A stretch of 64,000 nt of DNA from Micromonospora tulbaghiae (GTDB lineage Bacteria; Actinomycetota; Actinomycetes; Mycobacteriales; Micromonosporaceae). The stretch lies in contig NZ_FMCQ01000011.1 of the NCBI RefSeq assembly GCF_900091605.1, forward strand, positions 124,001-188,000. Direction: 5' to 3'. A program made the translations under genes and the position numbers. The notes beneath the pieces were generated by a model, which was not told the DNA's origin, searched no databases, and worked only from the letters and a program-made list of their open reading frames with translations. Below, piece by piece: positions 58,395 to 64,000 of this stretch (position 1 is the first letter of the stretch; each line of letters begins with the position of its first letter).

Positions 58395-58750
58395 TGGTCC
58401 TCCTGCGGCGGCCAGTGACCGCGATTGATCGGTACGCGGTGGCGGTTCCGGCACGGCAGGTCCGCACCGCAGCGGCACACCCACCGCCACTTCCGCCACG
58501 ACCAGGCCGGGCGATGCCGGCGTACGAGCGTCGACGCGACGGCGAGGAGGTAGCCCTCGTACGGCAGGCGCCGCTCGGCGGGTGCGACGACGTCGGCGTC
58601 CCGGTGCGGCGCTTGGCCCGCTGTCGACTCGCCGGGCGCTGCCTGCGCGTGATCCGATTCAGCCAGCGCGAGGATCCGCCGCTTCGCCGCCTCCCATTCG
58701 GCCCTCTGTGCCTCCTGGCCTGTTCGGCGCCAGCCGTTCCGACCGCCCAT
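58391..58750 (-). CDS. Small protein A, first gene of the coupled cassette (119 aa)
   Basis: This 119-residue protein starts MGGRNGWRRTGQEAQRAEWE, a helical basic region, and ends with RWVCRCGADLPCRNRHRVP, a C-x-C-G-A-x2-P-C motif that could bind metal. A good ribosome-binding site, GGAGG, is five bases before the ATG at 58750. It opens a chain of four genes in which each stop overlaps the next GTG start. Confidence 0.62.
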   Translation of the reverse strand: MGGRNGWRRTGQEAQRAEWEAAKRRILALAESDHAQAAPGESTAGQAPHRDADVVAPAERRLPYEGYLLAVASTLVRRHRPAWSWRKWRWVCRCGADLPCRNRHRVPINRGHWPPQEDQ

Positions 58751-58881
58751 CACCACCTCCGTCCGCTCCGGCGCGACGGATCACTTCACAAGGGAGTGCG
58801 ACGTCGCGCCGGCAGGATGAGGCGTCTCCTCACCCGAAAACGGACACTAGGGCCGCCTGGTGATGGAGAAATTACCGCTGG

Positions 58882-60072
58882 TTATGCCGCCAGGCTTATG
58901 CCCAGCCGCCCGGCCAGCAGGCGCAGTTCGTTGGGCACGGCCCGGCGCTTGGCCCGCTGCGCCATCGCGACGACCGCGTCCTGGGCGAGCGGGTTGAGGG
59001 AGAACGGCACCGGGGCAGCCTGCTCCGCGCGTACGAACGCCGCGATCGCCTCGTTGTCCCGGCGACCGGAATCGGCCAGCGCCCGTCCGAGGTCGAGCCA
59101 GTACGACATCTGCCGGATCGACGCCGCCAACACCTGCGGCCGCACCGTGCGGGACAGCTCGATCACCCGGCCGGGCTCGCCGGACTCGGCGGCGATGGAC
59201 ATCTCCCACAGCGTCACGTTCGTCGGCCCGAACCCGCAGCCGTTGAATCCCATGCCGTCCGCCGGGTCGCCGAGGGTCGCCGCTTCCCGGGCAGCCTCGG
59301 TCAGATGGTCACGCGCGACGTCCGGGCGCCCGCTGACTGTCGAGGCGAGAGCCGCCGACAGGTGCAACTGACCGAGCATCTGCCGGACCCGCTCGTCGGA
59401 GGCGGCGGACTGCAGCTCTGCAAGGGAGCGGTCAGCCGCCCGCGCGGCGAGCGGAGCGGACTCGATCGGCAGGCTCTGCGCGTACGCGAAACGGGTCGCG
59501 CCAAGCCACGCCGCTTCCTCCACGTCCTCGGCCGCCGCGACCGCGACCCGCGCCGCGTTCAACGCCAGGTGGCGGTACCCGAGGTGCCGCAGGCAGGCCG
59601 ACGCCTGGTACGCCACCTGAGCGAGCGCCGGTCCGCTCGCCGCAGCAGCCTCCAGCAGCAGGCCGGGCAGCATCTGGGCCATGGCCGGGAAGTTCGAGCG
59701 GTGGCGAAGCTGCTCACTGCGCGCGATACCCGCTGCCAACTCCTCCCGGGTGAGGATCGATGGCCGCCGCTCGCCGTCCTCGATCTCGATCAGCGCGGAC
59801 CAGATCGCCGGCACGCACTCGGCCGCACGCTCACGCGCCGGATCGCCCGTCTCGGTGCCCTGACCGAGCAGGTCCGCGACCGTGATCTGCAACGCGGCGG
59901 CGACGGCGACCAGGGTGGAGCGCCTGTCGATCGTCTTGCGACCGGACTCGACCTGGGAGATGTAGGACTGGCTGACTCCGGCGAGCCCGGCGAGGACGGC
60001 CTGGCTCATTCCGCCACGGCGCATCCGCCAGTAGCGGATCCGGGCGCCGATCGTGTCGGCCTTGCTCGCCAT
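58882..60072 (-). CDS. XRE family transcriptional regulator with a TPR-like C-terminal domain
   Basis: This 396-residue protein has an N-terminal helix-turn-helix: IRYWRMRRGGMSQAVLAGLAGVSQSYISQVESGRKTIDRRSTLVAVAAALQI at about residues 12-63. The rest is helical with repeated Ala-rich pairs that look like tetratricopeptide-type repeats. Such large XRE proteins are common in Streptomyces and Micromonospora accessory regions. It is upstream of the four-gene cassette on the same strand and divergent from the GntR gene, either or both of which it may control. Confidence 0.87.
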   Translation of the reverse strand: MASKADTIGARIRYWRMRRGGMSQAVLAGLAGVSQSYISQVESGRKTIDRRSTLVAVAAALQITVADLLGQGTETGDPARERAAECVPAIWSALIEIEDGERRPSILTREELAAGIARSEQLRHRSNFPAMAQMLPGLLLEAAAASGPALAQVAYQASACLRHLGYRHLALNAARVAVAAAEDVEEAAWLGATRFAYAQSLPIESAPLAARAADRSLAELQSAASDERVRQMLGQLHLSAALASTVSGRPDVARDHLTEAAREAATLGDPADGMGFNGCGFGPTNVTLWEMSIAAESGEPGRVIELSRTVRPQVLAASIRQMSYWLDLGRALADSGRRDNEAIAAFVRAEQAAPVPFSLNPLAQDAVVAMAQRAKRRAVPNELRLLAGRLGISLAA

Positions 60073-60248
60073 GTCTCGCCTGCCTCCCAGGACGAGGGCT
60101 GGGACTGCGGCATCGGCCGGTGAGTCGGCATGCCCGTTCGCCAGTGTACGTGGATCGCTGCTCTTGTATTGACGTCGAGGCGGTTGCTCCCTGCCGCTCC
60201 CCCGCACTCTGTGATCGACTGGTTGGGCTGACCGGAGGTGCCGCCGAC

Positions 60249-60995
60249 ATGCCAACGCCGCCTGCCTACTTGGCTATCGCCGCCGACCTACGCGCCGCGA
60301 TCCTGTCCGGAGAACTCCCCGCTGGAGCCAAGTTGCCGTCCGAGTCCGGCCTGATGCGCCAGTACGAGGTGAGCCGGACCGTCGCCAAATGGGCGATCGC
60401 CGTCCTCAAGGGCGAGGGCATCGTGGAGGGTCGCGCCGGATCCGGCGTGTACGTCCGGGACGCCACCCGGCTGGTCCGTCACGCCCGAGGCCGCGACGTC
60501 CCCTCCGCCGACGGCCCGACTTCTCCGTTCGCCCGCGACGCAGCCGGTGCCAGGCAGCAGGGCACCTGGGAGCACGACAGCCGACGCGAGCAGGCCGATG
60601 AGCGGATTGCCGCCCGGTTCGGCGTCGAACCGGGAGCGCCGGTGATGCGGACGTCGTACCGCTTCCTCTCCGACGGCGAGCCGATACAGCTCTCCGTGTC
60701 GTACGAGCCGCTTGCCCTCACCAGGGGCACTCCGATCGAGTGGCCGGAGGACAGCGACGTGAAGGGCGTCCTCGCACGCATGGACGCCATCGGCATACGG
60801 GTCGACGAGGTCGTGGAGCGCGTCAGCCTTCGATCAGCGACGGCCGACGAGGTCGAGGCGCTCCACCTGCCGGCCCGCACGTTCGTGCACACCATCGAGC
60901 GGACCTACACGGCGGGCGGTACGCCGGTGGAGACCGCCGACATCGTGCTACCAGGCGGCCGGTACGAACTCGTCTACCGCCTTCCCATCGACTGA
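60249..60995 (+). CDS. GntR family transcriptional regulator with UTRA domain
   Basis: This 248-residue protein has the GntR winged helix: YLAIAADLRAAILSGELPAGAKLPSESGLMRQYEVSRTVAKWAIAVLKGEGIVEGRAGSGVYVRD at about residues 6-70. The UTRA effector domain follows, with PGAPVMRTSYRFLSDGEPIQLSVSYEPLAL. It probably senses a small molecule and controls the divergent XRE gene or the following HD gene. GGAGG lies 11 bases before ATG at 60249. Confidence 0.9.
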   Translation: MPTPPAYLAIAADLRAAILSGELPAGAKLPSESGLMRQYEVSRTVAKWAIAVLKGEGIVEGRAGSGVYVRDATRLVRHARGRDVPSADGPTSPFARDAAGARQQGTWEHDSRREQADERIAARFGVEPGAPVMRTSYRFLSDGEPIQLSVSYEPLALTRGTPIEWPEDSDVKGVLARMDAIGIRVDEVVERVSLRSATADEVEALHLPARTFVHTIERTYTAGGTPVETADIVLPGGRYELVYRLPID

Positions 60996-61052
60996 CGAGT
61001 CGGCACGAGCGATGCGCTGTCGACAAGCTTGCCGGATGAGAGGACACTTCCG

Positions 61053-61628
61053 ATGGGCAACGATCCTCATGCAGGAGCCATGAGCTTCATCTTCGAGGCA
61101 GGCGTGCTCAAGCGCGCCGCCCGTACCGGATGGTGGTTCGCCGGTGTGAAGCACCCCGAGTCGATCGCCGAGCACTCGTTCCGCACGGCGCTCATCGGCA
61201 TGATGCTCGCGGCCATGGAGGGCGCCGATCCGGCTCGCGTCTCGATGTTGTGCGTCCTGCACGACACGCAGGAGACCCGGATCACCGACATCCCCCACAT
61301 CGCCAAGCGCTATCTCACGGCCGCACCCAATACCGCCGTCACCGCCGACCAGGTCGCCGCCTGCCCGCCCGCCGTTGCCGACGTGATCAACGCTGCCGTC
61401 GCCGAGTACGAGGCCGGCGAAACTCTGGAAGCGGTCGTGGCCCGGGACGCGGACAAGCTGGAGTGCCTCGTCCAAGCGGTCGAGTACCGGCATCAGGGAG
61501 TCGCGGACGTTCAGCGCTGGATCGACAGCTCGCGGGCGGCGCTCAAGACCGCTTCCGCTCACCGCCTCGCCGACGCCGCCCTCACCGGCGCACCGATGGC
61601 GTGGCTGAGCCCGCCCGCCCCGGCATAG
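61053..61628 (+). CDS. HD-domain nucleotidase-like protein (YfbR/HDDC2 type)
   Basis: This 191-residue protein has the HD signature: His41 in ESIAEHSFRTALIGM, the His70-Asp71 pair in CVLHDTQETRITDI and an Asp at 132 or 134 in VARDADKLECLVQ. YfbR-type proteins dephosphorylate deoxynucleoside 5'-monophosphates. AGAGGA lies nine bases before the ATG. It follows the GntR gene by 57 bases and is probably its target. It could alter dNMP or nucleotide pools together with the nearby orotate phosphoribosyltransferase. Confidence 0.85.
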   Translation: MGNDPHAGAMSFIFEAGVLKRAARTGWWFAGVKHPESIAEHSFRTALIGMMLAAMEGADPARVSMLCVLHDTQETRITDIPHIAKRYLTAAPNTAVTADQVAACPPAVADVINAAVAEYEAGETLEAVVARDADKLECLVQAVEYRHQGVADVQRWIDSSRAALKTASAHRLADAALTGAPMAWLSPPAPA

Positions 61629-61781
61629 ACGCCGGATGCCGCCCAGCCCTCGCCAGCTTTCACACCTGCCGATGAGCGTGCGTTACATGCTGTCGTCGCG
61701 GACCGCGATGGGAGGGCTCCGAGGTAGGTGTCTGCGACCGCATCCCTGTACGTCCTCGATCGAGGCCGGGCGGTGGAACAG

Positions 61782-62267
61782 TCAGGCCGTGTCTCCTGGA
61801 TTCTGGTGGGTGGGATCGAAGGTGAGGTTGAGTAGTTCCAGGCCGGTGACGGGTTGGAAGCCGATCTCGGTGTAGAGCGTCAGGGCGGGGATGTTGTCGG
61901 TCTCGGTCTGGAGTGAGACGCGATGCGCACCGGCGGCACGGGCGTTGCGGATGACGTGCTGGAGCAGGGCGTTCGCGATACCGCTTCGGCGATGGTGCGG
62001 GGCCACGTAGAGGTCGCGGATCGACCATGAGGTGCCCAGCCTGAGCGATGCCGGCGTGACCGTGACCGTGATGAAGCCGCGGACGCGGTCAGCTCGGATG
62101 GCGGCAGCGACGCAGATCCGGTGTTGTGCGATCTGGTCGTGCAGCCAGGAGCGGGTGATCTCCGGGGTTGACGGTTGGCCGTAGTGCGCCCGGTAGTCGT
62201 CGAACAGAGCAGCTACCTGATCGAACGCCGGGTGGGCGGGGGCTACCGGCACGATCGTCGTTGTCAT
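61782..62267 (-). CDS. GNAT family N-acetyltransferase
   Basis: This 161-residue protein has a complete GNAT fold: SIRDLYVAPHHRRSGIANALLQHVIRNARAAGAHRVSLQTETDNIPALTLYTEIGFQP spans about residues 82-138, with the acetyl-CoA loop HHRRSGIA. Substrate unknown. About 150 bases before it on the other side hold no gene but a 12-base palindrome at 61754-61765. Confidence 0.9.
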   Translation of the reverse strand: MTTTIVPVAPAHPAFDQVAALFDDYRAHYGQPSTPEITRSWLHDQIAQHRICVAAAIRADRVRGFITVTVTPASLRLGTSWSIRDLYVAPHHRRSGIANALLQHVIRNARAAGAHRVSLQTETDNIPALTLYTEIGFQPVTGLELLNLTFDPTHQNPGDTA

Positions 62268-62306
62268 GCCGTAAGTGTGGCCGACGGTCGAGCCATTGGG
62301 CCGCTG

Positions 62307-62933
62307 TCATCGGCCGACCCACGTGGCGACGCACGCCTCGTTGCCCTCGGCGTCGGCCAAGATCCACCACTTCGGTGCGTGCGCATCCGAGACCAGCTGG
62401 CCACCCGCAGCCAATGCGGCGGCGATGCGGGCCTCTGCCTGGTCATGTGGGACGGCGACATCAAGGTGCATGCGGTTGCGTTGTGGACGCCGGGCATCCA
62501 TAGGCTGCACCCCGAAGCCCGGACCCCTGCGCGCCGGGTCGGCCAGATAGTCGTCATCGATCTGGCGGTAACCCAGCAGCGCGCGCCAGAACGGCAGCAC
62601 GTCCGCGCCGACCAGGGCGTCGAGGGTGACGTTGACGAGCTGCACGGCGGTCGGATCGGCGGGGATGTCCAGCTCCCTGGCGGCAGCCGAGATCCGCCGG
62701 GCCAGCGCCACGTCGCGCGACAACAGGGACACCGTGACGCCGGCATGACGCAGATCGATGCTGACGTACTGCTGCTCCGCGCCACCGGCGAGCCGACCGA
62801 CCTCATCGACGAACGCTATGCCCTTGGCCAGCGAGGCGGTGCGGAAATACGCCGAGACCACGTGGTAGAGGCAGCGCCAGTCCTCGACACCGTCGGCCTC
62901 GTGGAACTGCCCGGCCGTGATCTGCCCCGTCAT
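62307..62933 (-). CDS. Pterin dehydratase-like/VOC fusion protein
   Basis: This 208-residue protein fuses two domains. Residues 1-90 resemble pterin-4-alpha-carbinolamine dehydratase, but the His-His pair is lost (GGAEQQYVSID). Residues 97-208 are a VOC domain with QLVNVTLDALVGADVLPFWRALLGY and NRMHLDVAVPHDQAEARIAAALAAGG, and His156 and Glu199 as possible metal ligands. The N-terminal part may be only structural. The substrate is unknown. Confidence 0.77.
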   Translation of the reverse strand: MTGQITAGQFHEADGVEDWRCLYHVVSAYFRTASLAKGIAFVDEVGRLAGGAEQQYVSIDLRHAGVTVSLLSRDVALARRISAAARELDIPADPTAVQLVNVTLDALVGADVLPFWRALLGYRQIDDDYLADPARRGPGFGVQPMDARRPQRNRMHLDVAVPHDQAEARIAAALAAGGQLVSDAHAPKWWILADAEGNEACVATWVGR

Positions 62934-63009
62934 GCCGGCGAACCTAGCATCGGCTGCGCGACGGAGCGCACCGTGGCGCTTCACGCATGGCCGGCCGACG
63001 GTGAATACG

Positions 63010-63615
63010 TCAGTGCGGGGATTCGCCGGACCGTAGTCCGTCGACGAGGAGTGCGACCATGCGCCGGCCGTAGTCGGGGTCCTCGTTCGGCATGGGCGCG
63101 CAGAGTTTCGCCACGGCGTACAGCAGGTCCTGGGCAGTGATCCGGGCCTGGATCTCGCCGCTGGCCGTCGCGGCTTTGAGCAAGGACTCGAGGGCCGGTC
63201 CCAGCTTCTGCATGAGATAGCCGGGCAGGCCGTCGAACGCCGGATCGCCGGAGTGCAGGGCCGCGGCGAAGCCGCGTTTGGTCGCGACGAACGCGGTGAA
63301 CCGATCGAGCCACTTCGCGAGGGCGACCCCCGGCTCGTGCTCGGCGGCCAGCGCCGGGGCCGCGTCGGCGCAGGCGTCGATCTCGCGTTCGATGACGGCC
63401 TTGATCAGGTCCGAGCGCTGCGGGAAGTGCCGGTAGAGCGTGCCGACGCCGACGCCGGCCAGATCGGTGATCTCTTTGGCGGGGGCGTCGACGCCGACGG
63501 TGCTGAAGACCGTCTTCGCCGCTTCGAGCAGGGACTCGATGTTGCGGCGTGCGTCAGTGCGCTTCCGACGCGGGGCGCGTTCGCGAACAACGAAGTCTGA
63601 TGTGTCGTCGGACAC
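63010..63615 (-). CDS. TetR family transcriptional regulator
   Basis: This 201-residue regulator has a TetR helix-turn-helix: RRNIESLLEAAKTVFSTVGVDAPAKEITDLAGVGVGTLYRHFPQRSDLIKAVIEREI from about residue 25. GTG at 63615 follows GGAGG by seven bases. It is divergent from an aldo/keto reductase gene; the gap holds two dyads that it most likely binds. Confidence 0.9.
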   Translation of the reverse strand: MSDDTSDFVVRERAPRRKRTDARRNIESLLEAAKTVFSTVGVDAPAKEITDLAGVGVGTLYRHFPQRSDLIKAVIEREIDACADAAPALAAEHEPGVALAKWLDRFTAFVATKRGFAAALHSGDPAFDGLPGYLMQKLGPALESLLKAATASGEIQARITAQDLLYAVAKLCAPMPNEDPDYGRRMVALLVDGLRSGESPH

Positions 63616-63637
63616 AGCTACGCCTCCCTTGCTTTTC

Positions 63638-63675
63638 CGGAAAGGCTTTCCGTATAGTTCCGGAAAGAGATTCCG
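63638..63675. promoter_or_regulatory. Twin CGGAAAG operators
   Basis: CGGAAAGGCTTTCCG at 63638-63652 is a dyad with seven-base arms and one central base. CGGAAAGAGATTCCG at 63661-63675 is a weaker copy (outer five bases symmetrical). They start 23 bases apart, about two helical turns, in the gap between the TetR and aldo/keto reductase genes. Confidence 0.7.
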
Positions 63676-63703
63676 CATACGACGATACCGCAGGGAGACG
63701 CGC

Positions 63704-64000
63704 ATGCAGTACCGCACCCTGGGCCGGACGGGCATGAAGGTCAGCCCGTACGCGCTCGGCACGCTGATGTTCGCCACGGTGATCGGGAACCCCGATCCTG
63801 ACGACTCGATCAAGGTCATTCACAAGGCGCTGGACGCGGGGATCAACCTCGTCGACACCGCCGATGCGTACGGCGACTCGGAGGAGATCGTGGGCCGGGC
63901 CCTCAAGGGGCGCCGGGACAACGTCGTCCTCGCGACCAAGGTGGGCCTTCCGAGGCTGAACACGCTGCCCCGGACGCCGGGCGCAACCGCGGCCACCGAC
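63704..64000 (+). CDS. Aldo/keto reductase, N-terminal part (cut by window edge)
   Basis: The first 99 residues are present. The start YRTLGRTGMKVSPYALGTLMF and the catalytic set Asp51, Tyr56 and Lys79 (in DTADAYG and ATKVG) are those of aldo/keto reductases that use NADPH. CAGGGAGA precedes the ATG. It is divergent from a TetR gene with paired operators between, so it is probably induced by a substrate sensed by TetR. Confidence 0.92.
   Translation, partial: MQYRTLGRTGMKVSPYALGTLMFATVIGNPDPDDSIKVIHKALDAGINLVDTADAYGDSEEIVGRALKGRRDNVVLATKVGLPRLNTLPRTPGATAATD

Noticed and set aside
56250..61628. Complete integrative conjugative element
   Set aside because: XRE and GntR regulators are suggestive, but no integrase, excisionase, Rep, FtsK/TraB-type protein or att repeat was found in the window.
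1..64000. CRISPR arrays, rRNA and transposases
   Set aside because: No regularly spaced direct repeats, no rRNA-like conserved sequence and no transposase-like protein were seen. tRNA genes were not noticed, but a covariance-model scan was not possible here.

Overview
The window is very GC-rich DNA with many GTG starts, tightly packed genes and frequent 1-4 base start/stop overlaps. Its gene content is actinobacterial: an ESX type VII secretion component (EccB), mycothiol-type DinB and maleylpyruvate isomerase relatives, a CstR-type persulfide regulator, and sugar ABC importers without their own ATPase. It most resembles a Micromonosporaceae chromosome, probably Micromonospora; the genus is an inference. 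I saw no rRNA, tRNA, CRISPR array, transposase, integrase or replication origin.

Layout. 1-5.5 kb is a carbohydrate locus: a glucosidase-like enzyme (cut by the left edge), a TIM-barrel sugar isomerase and a zinc-type dehydrogenase on the minus strand, divergent from a sugar-binding lipoprotein and two permeases. 5.5-8.2 kb has a PAP2-like membrane protein, a methyltransferase and an isolated eccB. 8.4-12.3 kb is a sulfane-sulfur detoxification operon: a CstR-like repressor, a persulfide dioxygenase-rhodanese fusion, a rhodanese membrane protein, a TauE-type exporter and an embedded methyltransferase. Two operators of identical design control it. 12.4-19.5 kb holds a spermidine synthase-like enzyme, an acyl-CoA ligase behind a strong palindromic operator, an AlkZ-like protein and several methyltransferases.

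19.5-56 kb is a mosaic of one- and two-gene units, mostly a regulator beside or divergent from its likely target: LysR/MFS, HxlR/NAD(P)H-binding protein (twice), PadR/membrane protein, TetR/SnoaL, TetR/DUF4267 plus PhzF, CGNR/MFS. The intergenic regions hold clear inverted repeats. One gene, an alpha/beta hydrolase at 37.1-37.8 kb, has a full promoter, a 17-codon leader peptide and a hairpin in front of it.

56-61.6 kb is an accessory cluster: YunG-like protein, GIY-YIG protein, orotate phosphoribosyltransferase, four very small GTGA-coupled genes (three of them cysteine-motif proteins), an XRE regulator, a GntR/UTRA regulator and an HD-domain nucleotidase. The right end has a GNAT acetyltransferase, a pterin-dehydratase-like/glyoxalase fusion and a TetR regulator divergent from an aldo/keto reductase cut by the window edge.

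A feature of the whole window is a -10-like hexamer (TANNNT or close) followed by 6-7 bases and then directly by the start codon, at more than twenty genes. This is the expected pattern for leaderless mRNAs, and I used it to choose several starts.
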